DNA of 64,000 nucleotides from positions 34,913-98,912 of IMG/VR virus record IMGVR_UViG_3300033233_000019; one strand, given 5' to 3'. Position 1 is the stretch's first letter, and every line of letters starts with the position of its first letter. Below are positions 1 through 7,534 of the stretch, one piece after another. The notes under the pieces were generated by a model. That model did not search any database. It worked only from the letters and a program-made list of their open reading frames with translations, and was not told the DNA's origin. Made by a program: the position numbers and the translations under genes. This DNA comes from a virus.

Positions 1-1
1 T

Positions 2-73
2 AGACTTGGCTCGTTTGAAAACAATTTAGACTGGCTTAGAGCCGCCCTAGACTACTTGGGAGTTAGTCTCTAA
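2..73 (+). CDS. C-terminal end of a gene entering from the left
   Basis: The frame is open from the window edge to a TAA at 71-73 and encodes 23 residues ending YLGVSL. The stop overlaps the next start codon (TAATG), which is typical of the tightly packed operon that follows. Too little is present to assign a function; the neighbourhood suggests sugar metabolism. Confidence 0.55.
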   Translation, partial: RLGSFENNLDWLRAALDYLGVSL

Positions 74-1503
74 TGACTACCACAAATTATACTCTTGTAG
101 TTACTTCGTGCGAAAGACCTGAACTTCTTAAGCAAACTTTATTATCGTTTGCAATGTATGCCGACATAGAGCCGATTGATACCGTTGTCATTGAAGATGG
201 CAATTCGGACGCTCCAGCTTGGTTCGAGAATATTCAAGGGCTTGGCAAACTTAGATGGCTAAAGAACGGTGTTCGTCGAGGGCAGACCTATTCTATCGAT
301 AGAGTTTATTCGGAAGTTAAGACCGAATATCTTTTCCATTCAGAAGAAGATTGGTTGTACACCCGCACAGGATTTATCAAAGAGAGTCTTGATATCTTGG
401 CAAAATACTCAGATATCTCTATGGTTGGCATTAGAGGAAAATCCGAACATCCCGAATTTTTTGACGCAGAGCGCGGGTTCAATATTCGGCAGAAAGATTG
501 GAATGGATGGGGCGGTATTTCTTGGAATCCCGGCCTTCGCCGTTTGGAAGATTACAATCGAATCGGAAAGTTTGGCAATCATGTCGATTACGACCTGACA
601 TGCCATGAGCATAAGATTAGTACAATTTACCGCTCGTTAGGATTCTTCATGGCGAGTCTCCCGGTTGCCTGCAAGCACATCGGAGCAGATCACAAAGTTT
701 GGAGTCGAGCAGTTGTATTACCCAAAATTCTGGTAACTATACCCGCTTGTCACCAATACTATGTCGGTAATTTGGCACATGAAAATTACGACAAGCATCA
801 AAACACTTTTGTCGGCGATCAGATTTTGGCGTGTCGTGAAACGTGGCTTAAGGATTCAAAATTAGACTACAAGTTTTTCTATGGGCAGGGCGCTGATCGT
901 GAACCGGGCGAAGATGAAGTTTTTCTCGATGTACCGGACGATTATCGCAGTCTGACCAAGAAGCTGAAAGCCACTTGTAAATGGGCGCTTGATCACGGAT
1001 ATGAATACATTTTCAAGTGTGACGACGATACTTACGTTTGGGCTGACCGTCTGCGTACAAGCGGGTTTGAACATCACGATTATGTTGGCTACGATTGGGC
1101 TTGCAATTCATCGAACAAACATCATTGTTTTGCTGGTGGATTCGCGTGTTGGTTTAGTGCGAAGGCCGCGAAAGTAATTGCCGATGCACTGGACACAACT
1201 GAACCTGCGGACGATGTTTGGGCTGGTCACATGCTGCGGGATGCAGGAATAAAGCTCGTGCATGATGCCCGGTATCATCCGAACAACGCGAACAAGTTCA
1301 TCAACATTGAAGACGTTCCTTTGCAGCACGCATACATTGCACTTCATGCGTGTGACTCGGAGACGATACGTCAGCTTCACGAAAGAGCGTGGATGTTAAG
1401 TGATTCTCCGGTGAGCAACGCAACAGGGTTTACGGAAGCAGACAGACAGAGTAAAACTTTTGAGCAAGAGCTTGCAGACCTAATGGGAGGGTTACAGGTA
1501 TGA
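73..1503 (+). CDS. Two-domain glycosyltransferase
   Basis: This 476-residue protein appears to be two GT-A-fold glycosyltransferase domains in one chain. Residues 1-220 look like a GT2-type domain, beginning TTTNYTLVVTSCERPELLKQ with an acidic EDGNSD segment. Residues 225-470 resemble the beta-1,3-galactosyltransferase (GT31-like) fold and carry a DDD metal/nucleotide-sugar motif at 317-319. The second domain is clearly related to the single-domain protein at 1714-2373. The gene starts at the TAATG overlap with the upstream gene. It may glycosylate a virion or host surface component, or the phage DNA; the substrate is unknown. Confidence 0.75.
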   Translation: MTTTNYTLVVTSCERPELLKQTLLSFAMYADIEPIDTVVIEDGNSDAPAWFENIQGLGKLRWLKNGVRRGQTYSIDRVYSEVKTEYLFHSEEDWLYTRTGFIKESLDILAKYSDISMVGIRGKSEHPEFFDAERGFNIRQKDWNGWGGISWNPGLRRLEDYNRIGKFGNHVDYDLTCHEHKISTIYRSLGFFMASLPVACKHIGADHKVWSRAVVLPKILVTIPACHQYYVGNLAHENYDKHQNTFVGDQILACRETWLKDSKLDYKFFYGQGADREPGEDEVFLDVPDDYRSLTKKLKATCKWALDHGYEYIFKCDDDTYVWADRLRTSGFEHHDYVGYDWACNSSNKHHCFAGGFACWFSAKAAKVIADALDTTEPADDVWAGHMLRDAGIKLVHDARYHPNNANKFINIEDVPLQHAYIALHACDSETIRQLHERAWMLSDSPVSNATGFTEADRQSKTFEQELADLMGGLQV

Positions 1504-1667
1504 GCGACACAACGGTTGTTACGCAGGAAGAAATAAAAGAGCTAAAAGCTAAAGTCAACAAGAGTATCGAGCAGTTGGTTCGCATGGTCTTGCAAGTAAA
1601 GAAGAGGGTTGACCAATTAGACGAGCGTATAGCCATATTCAACGCTAGGGCGGGTCATAAGCTATGA
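1500..1667 (+). CDS. Small coiled-coil protein
   Basis: This ORF encodes 55 residues with heptad-like spacing of Leu, Ile and Val between charged residues, so it is probably one long helix or coiled coil. It begins inside the last codon of the glycosyltransferase (ATGA overlap) and ends in an ATGA overlap with the next tiny ORF, which suggests translational coupling. Function is unknown. Confidence 0.55.
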   Translation: MSDTTVVTQEEIKELKAKVNKSIEQLVRMVLQVKKRVDQLDERIAIFNARAGHKL

Positions 1668-1717
1668 ATTATTTCTGGCCGAACATGATAGGGGAGTCTC
1701 TTTGGCATAAGACATGA
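1664..1717 (+). CDS. 17-residue ORF bridging two genes
   Basis: A 17-codon ORF (MNYFWPNMIGESLWHKT) overlaps both neighbours through ATGA junctions at 1664 and 1714. A purine-rich GGGGAG lies inside it, about 17 bases before the next gene. It may be a real micropeptide or simply a device that keeps ribosomes moving to the downstream glycosyltransferase. Evidence is positional only. Confidence 0.3.
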   Translation: MNYFWPNMIGESLWHKT

Positions 1718-2373
1718 AAATTCTAATTGCGATAATGGCGTGTTGGCATCGTGAGAATTACGCGGACGCACAACGAGAGACATGGATACGGGACATTCCG
1801 GCAGGAGTAGATTACAGATTTTTTTTCGGACCTAACGACAAACGTTTACCGAAAGCCGATGAGGTTTTTGTAACTTGCAAAGACGACTACCGCAGCCTTC
1901 CTTTGAAGGTAAAAGAAGCAATGCAGTGGGCCTATGAACAAGGCTATGATTACGTATTCAAAACCGACGACGATGTTTATGTACGTCCTGACAGATTAAT
2001 GCTTAGTGGTTTTGAGAAGTACCCATATTCCGGGTTTAGTTTTCAGGAGTATGGTGCAGTAGGTTTGGCGTATTGGTTAGATCGAGACTGCGTGAAGTTA
2101 GCTTCAGACAGCGATCCTTGGCTTGACGCCGAAGATTCTTGGATCAGCCAATTGATGAAAAGGAATGGAGTTCCATTCCGACACGATCCAAGATATAGAC
2201 TGGTTATCGTGGATCGTTTAGGTAGCAAAAACATAATTCAAGGTATGCCGGGATTTGAAAACGACATGATTGCCGTTGCAGAATTTCCCGGTCAAACAAT
2301 GCATGTGCCACATCAGCATTGGAAGGATTCACTTGAGGAATACAACGAGATAATGGAGAGAGTTTTAATCTAG
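1714..2373 (+). CDS. GT31-like glycosyltransferase
   Basis: This 219-residue single-domain protein has the DDD motif at residues 85-87 (FKTDDDVYV) and shares the order of motifs RETWI, DDYRSL, YDYVFK and DDDVYV with the C-terminal half of the 73-1503 protein. The two are evidently paralogous. It probably transfers a sugar from a nucleotide donor. It is followed after 8 bases by the dehydratase gene, with AGGAGG just before that start. Confidence 0.72.
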   Translation: MKILIAIMACWHRENYADAQRETWIRDIPAGVDYRFFFGPNDKRLPKADEVFVTCKDDYRSLPLKVKEAMQWAYEQGYDYVFKTDDDVYVRPDRLMLSGFEKYPYSGFSFQEYGAVGLAYWLDRDCVKLASDSDPWLDAEDSWISQLMKRNGVPFRHDPRYRLVIVDRLGSKNIIQGMPGFENDMIAVAEFPGQTMHVPHQHWKDSLEEYNEIMERVLI

Positions 2374-2381
2374 GAGGATAA

Positions 2382-3380
2382 ATGGTTTTCGAGGGGGAGA
2401 GCGTACTAATTTCAGGTGGAACAGGTTCAGTAGGTAAGACTCTGGTGCGCCGCTTACTAGACAGTACAGGAACACAAGGAACACCACGTAAGATTGTGGT
2501 TCTGTCGCGGGGAGAAGCTGAGCAATATGCGATGCGCGAGTATTACCAGCGCAAAGGTACTGCGGTCAGCAAGTTGGATTTTGTAATAGGCGATGTTCGT
2601 GATTATTCTACGTTAAGTGCTTCTCTGCGCGACGTGGATATTGTCATTCATGCGGCGGCAATGAAACAAGTTCCGGCATGTGAGTATTTCCCATATGAAG
2701 CGGTTCGTACTAACGTCGAAGGCACGGAAAACATCATCAGGGCGATTCAGAACCAAGATTATCCGGTCAAGACAGTTCTTGGCATTTCAACGGATAAGGC
2801 GTGCAAACCGACTTCGTGTTATGGGATGACAAAGGCAATTCAAGAACGCCAATTAGCACATGCAAATATGCGTCATCCCTCCACGAGGTTCATCGGTGTG
2901 CGATATGGCAACGTTCTAGCATCAACTGGATCAGTCATACCACTGTTCAAGGAGCAGATTGAGAAGGGTGGCCCTGTCACCGCAACATGTGAAGAAATGA
3001 CTCGATTTTTTATGAGTCTCGACGACGCAGTGGATATTATTTTTGCAGCAATTAAGGGAGCATTGCCGGGAGAGACATACATCCCTCGTATGCCAGCCTT
3101 ACGGATTTCTGATCTAGCAAAAGCCATGATTGGCAAGAAGAAAACAGAATTGAAGTACACAGGCATTCGACCCGGCGAGAAAATGCACGAGATTTTGATC
3201 AGTGCAGACGAGATTTACCGAACTTCAGATCGCGGCAAGTATTACTCTATTGCCTCAAACCTGCCTGAAATTCAGATGCTACCCGACGAACTTTGTCTCG
3301 ACAAAGAATACAGTTCTTCAGATGTGGTATTGCCGTCGAACGAAGTGATTGGGTTTTTGAAGAAAAACAGCCTTTTATAG
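2382..3380 (+). CDS. UDP-sugar 4,6-dehydratase (PseB/CapD-like SDR)
   Basis: This 332-residue protein is an extended short-chain dehydrogenase. It has a Rossmann glycine motif GGTGSVG at residues 12-18, the STDK segment near 137-139 and the catalytic YxxxK as Y147-K151. The length matches PseB/FlaA1-type UDP-GlcNAc 4,6-dehydratases, which make keto-sugar precursors for surface glycans. Together with the glycosyltransferases it forms a small sugar-modification cassette. The exact sugar cannot be read from the sequence. Confidence 0.82.
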   Translation: MVFEGESVLISGGTGSVGKTLVRRLLDSTGTQGTPRKIVVLSRGEAEQYAMREYYQRKGTAVSKLDFVIGDVRDYSTLSASLRDVDIVIHAAAMKQVPACEYFPYEAVRTNVEGTENIIRAIQNQDYPVKTVLGISTDKACKPTSCYGMTKAIQERQLAHANMRHPSTRFIGVRYGNVLASTGSVIPLFKEQIEKGGPVTATCEEMTRFFMSLDDAVDIIFAAIKGALPGETYIPRMPALRISDLAKAMIGKKKTELKYTGIRPGEKMHEILISADEIYRTSDRGKYYSIASNLPEIQMLPDELCLDKEYSSSDVVLPSNEVIGFLKKNSLL

Positions 3381-3417
3381 AGTCACGATTCATAACAGAA
3401 TTTTAATAATGTGACGA

Positions 3418-3470
3418 TGGCGTGAAGAGCGCCAATTTCTGATGGACGGGATGCTGCGGTATCCCGCCCA
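3418..3470 (+). promoter_or_regulatory. Two tandem hairpins between sugar cassette and packaging operon
   Basis: TGGCG at 3418-3422 pairs with CGCCA at 3430-3434 across a 7-base loop. TGGACGGGAT at 3443-3452 pairs with ATCCCGCCCA at 3461-3470 with one mismatch. Neither is followed by a clear T-run, so they may be a weak terminator, a processing site or a 5' leader structure for the JAMM gene at 3511. Confidence 0.45.
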
Positions 3471-3510
3471 CCAACGAAAGATATACACTTGCAAGACGGG
3501 GAGTTGATCA

Positions 3511-3942
3511 ATGGCAAGCAAGGTGAAGGTAAGCAGAAACGCTCTTAACTACTTTCGCAAGCTGGCAAGAAGCACCGACAAAGAAATTGAAGCCTATCTC
3601 ATAGGGGAAGTAGTTTCACCCCAACTTACCGTAATTCATCGTTTTGTATATACGAAGAAATATGAGAAGCAAACTACTGACGAGGTAAAGTGGTTTGATA
3701 AAGAGACAGATGCATTGAAACTAGAAGCGGGAGAGCAGAAGTTAGCAGTTGTAGGAAGTATCCATAGCCATCCGAATTATTGGCCGATTGTTTCGGCAAC
3801 GGATCATATTGCACATGTCACTGATCAAATGAGGATCATGGGAGTTTGTGCGACCATGAAACGCAAGACGATGGTCTGTTTTTGGGTCACCGAAAGCTGT
3901 TTACCCTGCGAAATAATCTACAATGAAAAAGGGAACGACTAA
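3511..3942 (+). CDS. JAMM/MPN metalloprotease-like protein
   Basis: This 143-residue protein carries a complete JAMM signature: H85-x-H87, seven residues, S95-x-x-D98, with a probable upstream glutamate at E27. JAMM domains are zinc isopeptidases or proteases (deubiquitinase-like RPN11/JAB family; in phages a JAB domain also occurs in lambda-type tail assembly proteins, usually fused to NlpC/P60). Here it stands alone before the terminase genes. Candidate roles are processing of a virion protein or removal of a host ubiquitin-like mark; neither is shown. A GGGGAG SD precedes the start. Confidence 0.75.
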   Translation: MASKVKVSRNALNYFRKLARSTDKEIEAYLIGEVVSPQLTVIHRFVYTKKYEKQTTDEVKWFDKETDALKLEAGEQKLAVVGSIHSHPNYWPIVSATDHIAHVTDQMRIMGVCATMKRKTMVCFWVTESCLPCEIIYNEKGND

Positions 3943-4216
3943 TTTACTAAAGGGTGAGATTCGCAAGGCGCTGAAGAATGAGCGTCTGACTCCGAATCAG
4001 CGTCGTGAGTACATCTGGATGCTGGCCGAACTTGACGGGTATGTTTTCAAGTTCAAGGAAACAAAATCGCCCGAGGAATTGCCGACTGAGGATGAAATAT
4101 TCGCACGAGACTCGCAAAAACGAATCAGGGAATTGCTTGGTGGAGAGGAGACACATGCAAGTACCAATGGTGAGCAGAGCGGAAGCAAAGAGGTTCTCAA
4201 AGGCGTGGAGTCATAA
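3923..4216 (+). CDS. Small charged protein of unknown function
   Basis: This 97-residue hydrophilic, mostly helical protein overlaps the end of the JAMM gene by 20 bases and the next gene by 62 bases. Its central part (LTPNQRREYIWMLAELDG) is helix-forming. Position upstream of the large terminase makes a small-terminase-like role conceivable, but no recognisable HTH was seen. Confidence 0.5.
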   Translation: MKKGTTNLLKGEIRKALKNERLTPNQRREYIWMLAELDGYVFKFKETKSPEELPTEDEIFARDSQKRIRELLGGEETHASTNGEQSGSKEVLKGVES

Positions 4217-4358
4217 AGGCGTTGCGCTTGTTATTGATGATCCATTATGCCAGTTCGCAGCAGACTTTGCGAATGTGGTGTTGAAGTCATTCGTACAGAG
4301 CTTCGTGCAGGAGAAAGCCGAAGCCGCAAAGCCAAAAGTCAAGATCGTGGAGGGATAA
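4155..4358 (+). CDS. Small unknown protein
   Basis: This 67-residue protein starts at an ATG preceded by a strong SD (GGAGAGGAG at 4142-4150). The frame is open further upstream, but the SD decides this start, giving a 62-base overlap with the previous gene. The C-terminal half is Lys/Ala/Glu rich. Function unknown. Confidence 0.55.
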   Translation: MQVPMVSRAEAKRFSKAWSHKGVALVIDDPLCQFAADFANVVLKSFVQSFVQEKAEAAKPKVKIVEG

Positions 4359-4359
4359 C

Positions 4360-4518
4360 ATGAACGGGATGCAATATCTACAACACAGTTTTACACTGCC
4401 AGCGGGATCGACCAACATTTCCTCGCAGAAATGGGATTTGGCGTTCATGTCTCGTGAAGAGTTTGTGGCGAAGTACCAAATCTCCAACAAAGAATATGAC
4501 AAGCTTGTGAAAGGGTAA
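4360..4518 (+). CDS. Small unknown protein
   Basis: This 52-residue ORF starts one base after the previous stop, with SD GGAGGG at about 4349, and is followed one base later by the phosphatase gene. Its C-terminal part (SREEFVAKYQISNKEYDKLV) resembles a short helix-turn-helix-like segment, but this is not enough for a DNA-binding call. Confidence 0.55.
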   Translation: MNGMQYLQHSFTLPAGSTNISSQKWDLAFMSREEFVAKYQISNKEYDKLVKG

Positions 4519-4519
4519 C

Positions 4520-5008
4520 ATGGAAGAAGTTTACCCTAAGCTTTGGATTGGCGACGACCAAGATTATCTGAAGATGAAAGACCGGGAAGGTTGGGCATTC
4601 GTAAGAGCGTGCAAAGAAGGGCCGGGCGGTCACCGTTCTATGGTGGGCTACACGACTCGTGGCGCTCCGAAAGGTCCGAACTATTACGCGGCGTGGAAAG
4701 ACAATCATATCGCGCTGAACCTGATCGACTCCGATGATCCGTCACATATCCATGATGAGTCAATTCTTCCTGCTCTTGAATTTATCAAGAAATTCTTGAG
4801 CGAAGGCAACAATGTTTTGGTTGCGTGCAACAAAGGCCACAGTCGAGGCCCAAGCATCACAATGATGTTCTTGGGAATGATTCACGATCTGCCCTCAAAC
4901 TTCAGAGAGGCATTCCGGGTCTTCAAGATTTTGTATCCGAAGTACGATCCGGCACAGGGAATTGAGTTCTACGTGAAGCATAAATACGCTTCTCTGACAA
5001 AGGAATAA
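4520..5008 (+). CDS. Cysteine phosphatase-like protein (CX5R)
   Basis: This 162-residue protein contains the CX5R loop of protein tyrosine / dual-specificity phosphatases, C103 to R109 (CNKGHSR), after a hydrophobic strand. An upstream acidic segment near residues 74-77 could supply the general acid. The usual His before the Cys is Ala here. Such proteins dephosphorylate phosphoproteins or small phosphates through a phosphocysteine intermediate. Its place in the packaging operon is common for phages, but the target is unknown. Confidence 0.65.
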   Translation: MEEVYPKLWIGDDQDYLKMKDREGWAFVRACKEGPGGHRSMVGYTTRGAPKGPNYYAAWKDNHIALNLIDSDDPSHIHDESILPALEFIKKFLSEGNNVLVACNKGHSRGPSITMMFLGMIHDLPSNFREAFRVFKILYPKYDPAQGIEFYVKHKYASLTKE

Positions 5009-5009
5009 C

Positions 5010-5555
5010 ATGGCAGATGATACCAGAGTTTCGGAAGAGCAGAAAGCGCAGTTGTCCAAACGGCGCGGACAGGCGGCGGCACAGATCGTCGATCCTGAAG
5101 AGCGCAGAAAGTTCATTTCGGCGCAGGGAGACGCGGAAGCGGCCAACAAGGGCGAACTTCCCGTTGCGAAGGCAAAGAAAATGAGTGAAGAGTCTGGACT
5201 GATGGGCTACAAGAAAGGCACACCTTATGTGCCGAAGACTGGTGCAGCAATTGTTCACAAAGGTGAGCGCGTTGTACCCGCCGAAAAGAATAACCCGATG
5301 GGCCTTGCGGAAGCAGCTTTGGGTCACCAAGATCGTGAACCAGCAGATAAGCCAGCAAAGCGCATCAAAGAAATTCGTACTCGTAAGACTAAAAACGGCG
5401 CTTTCATACATGAACACCATCACACACGACCGGACGTGCATCCTATGGAAGAGCACGCATCGGCGGATCAGGAAGCCATGCTTTCTCATATGGGATCACA
5501 GGCACCTAATATGGGTGAGTCTGAACCTGCACAAGCGGAAGGCGCAAGCGAGTAA
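5010..5555 (+). CDS. Hydrophilic packaging-region protein
   Basis: This 181-residue protein is rich in Lys, Glu, Ala and His and probably partly disordered. Residues 67-95 hold the motif YKKGTPYVPKTGAAIVHKGE, resembling a short sequence found near the ends of some phage structural proteins. It directly precedes the large terminase, so a small-terminase or virion role is possible but unproven. Confidence 0.5.
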   Translation: MADDTRVSEEQKAQLSKRRGQAAAQIVDPEERRKFISAQGDAEAANKGELPVAKAKKMSEESGLMGYKKGTPYVPKTGAAIVHKGERVVPAEKNNPMGLAEAALGHQDREPADKPAKRIKEIRTRKTKNGAFIHEHHHTRPDVHPMEEHASADQEAMLSHMGSQAPNMGESEPAQAEGASE

Positions 5556-5557
5556 AC

Positions 5558-7525
5558 ATGAAATACGCGAAACTCTTGGAGAACGAGTCCGACGCATTAA
5601 CCCTCAATCCGAATTGGCAGCATGTTGGTAAGACCAAACCGGATTTGATGGCAAACGCGAAGGCAAGCTTCAAGAGATTGACAGCACCAGATCAGACATT
5701 GGTCGATGCGTCATGGACAAAGTATTGTCTTGCTGAAAAGATTGCGTACAATCTGGAAGATGCAGTTTGGTTTCGTTATCTAGCGCAGACAAATTTGTTC
5801 TTTCTCTGCAACTTGCTTGAGAAGTACCAGCACATTACGTTTGACGCGCACGAAGAAATTTGCAACAAGTTTTTCGTCCGCAAAGACCCGACGTTCGCAA
5901 CGTTCCGCGACTTCGCATCTGCATACGTCGAATTGAAAGAACGGTTGCTGCTCGTACCTCGTGGCGGCTTCAAGTCGTCGATTGACATTGCAGACTGTAT
6001 CCAGTACATCATCAATTATCCAGAAGTAACCATCTTGATTATGACTGGTGTGTACAAACTGGCGCAAGACTTCGTGGGTGAATTGCGTGGACACTTTGAG
6101 AAGGCAGTAGCCAGCGTAGATTCAAAAGACAAGAAAACCTATGGTCACCGGATCATGGATGATGGCACCGTCAGTTTGTTTCAGGTATTGTTTCCTGAGC
6201 ACTGCGTGATCCCCACTGAGGGGAGCAGCCTTGAGTTTCAAACGCCAGCCTGTAAGGTTCCTGACAAGGAGCCAACAGTCATGGCGGCATCTATTGAGCA
6301 GTCATTGTCAGGTTGGCACTTTTGTATTGTGAAAGCCGACGACGTTGTGACTAACGAAAACTCGCAGACAATCACTCGTTTGCAGACAGTAGAACGTCAG
6401 TTGAGTATCAACAAAGCTATGTTGCACCCGTTCGGTTTTTTTGACAAGATTGGAACGTGGTACGACGAAGCAGACATTTACGGCATCGATATTAAGCGTG
6501 CCGAAGACCTTATCAAAGAGAACTTGCAACCTGACACTATCATCTACTTGAAGGCGTGTTGGGAACCGACAGAACAAGCAAAGAAGCTTGGTAAGATCGA
6601 AGAAGAAATGGTCGAAGCCGATTGGAAGCTTTGGTTTCCAAAGGATCGCAGTGGTATCCAACGTTTGTCTTACAAATTTCTGATGGCAGAAAAGCGTAAG
6701 AACGTTGAAATGTTCGCAATTAAGTATCTCAACGATCCACGCAAGGTTCATCAGGTCAAGTTCCCGCATGAACTTCTGATGCGTAGAACGATCCCTGCTT
6801 CGCAGCTTCCCCATACCGGGATGATTGTGCAGACATGGGATACAGCGTATTCATTGCAGAGTTGGGCCGACTACACGGTTGGCGTTACTGCGTTGATCTA
6901 TGCTGGCAGGTTCTACATTATCGATTGCGTGCGCGGCAGGTTCAATGATATTGAACTTCCACGCATTATCGCAACGACTGGCTACAAGTGGAAGCCGAAA
7001 AGAATTGCAGTTGAGGAATCAGTAGGAGTCAAGTGGATGAATCGAGAGATTCGCCGCGAAATGGACAAGCTGAACATCAGCATTCCTATTGAGTATGTTC
7101 CTCTTGGGGTAGGTAACAAGACTCGCGCCAAGGAAATGAAGGCAAAACCAGTTCTTAGGTTACTTGGCGACGAACGGTTGTTTTTCAGCAAGTCGTCCGC
7201 GTCATTAGAGGAAATGTTCACTGAACTGGAAGGTTTCCCGAACAAGACGCACGACGATGTTGTGTCGGCGCTGTCAATTCTGGTAGAACAGTTTGGCGCA
7301 TACGCTGACATGGAAGCGCGGGTAAATTTTGCAGCTTCCGATTTCACAGCCGATCAAAAGTCTAAGGCGCAGCACGAGCGTATGTACTGCGATGGTGCTT
7401 ACTCAAAGTACAACCAGAATTTCGCTCTGACTGAGGACAACATGATGGACATATCCTCACGACAGGAAATTCCTCAAGCACCTGACCCGATGGACGTGAA
7501 TCCATTGGCCGATCTAGGAATATAA
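5558..7525 (+). CDS. Terminase large subunit
   Basis: This 655-residue protein has an ATPase motor with a variant Walker A (PRGGFKSS, residues 134-141) and an acidic Walker B pair at D261-D262. A C-terminal RNase H-like nuclease domain begins near QTWDTAYS and ends with the HDDVVSAL segment typical of terminases. It translocates DNA into the procapsid and cuts concatemers. Length is slightly above the family norm. The gene lies directly before the portal gene. Confidence 0.93.
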   Translation: MKYAKLLENESDALTLNPNWQHVGKTKPDLMANAKASFKRLTAPDQTLVDASWTKYCLAEKIAYNLEDAVWFRYLAQTNLFFLCNLLEKYQHITFDAHEEICNKFFVRKDPTFATFRDFASAYVELKERLLLVPRGGFKSSIDIADCIQYIINYPEVTILIMTGVYKLAQDFVGELRGHFEKAVASVDSKDKKTYGHRIMDDGTVSLFQVLFPEHCVIPTEGSSLEFQTPACKVPDKEPTVMAASIEQSLSGWHFCIVKADDVVTNENSQTITRLQTVERQLSINKAMLHPFGFFDKIGTWYDEADIYGIDIKRAEDLIKENLQPDTIIYLKACWEPTEQAKKLGKIEEEMVEADWKLWFPKDRSGIQRLSYKFLMAEKRKNVEMFAIKYLNDPRKVHQVKFPHELLMRRTIPASQLPHTGMIVQTWDTAYSLQSWADYTVGVTALIYAGRFYIIDCVRGRFNDIELPRIIATTGYKWKPKRIAVEESVGVKWMNREIRREMDKLNISIPIEYVPLGVGNKTRAKEMKAKPVLRLLGDERLFFSKSSASLEEMFTELEGFPNKTHDDVVSALSILVEQFGAYADMEARVNFAASDFTADQKSKAQHERMYCDGAYSKYNQNFALTEDNMMDISSRQEIPQAPDPMDVNPLADLGI

Positions 7526-7534
7526 GGATACCCA

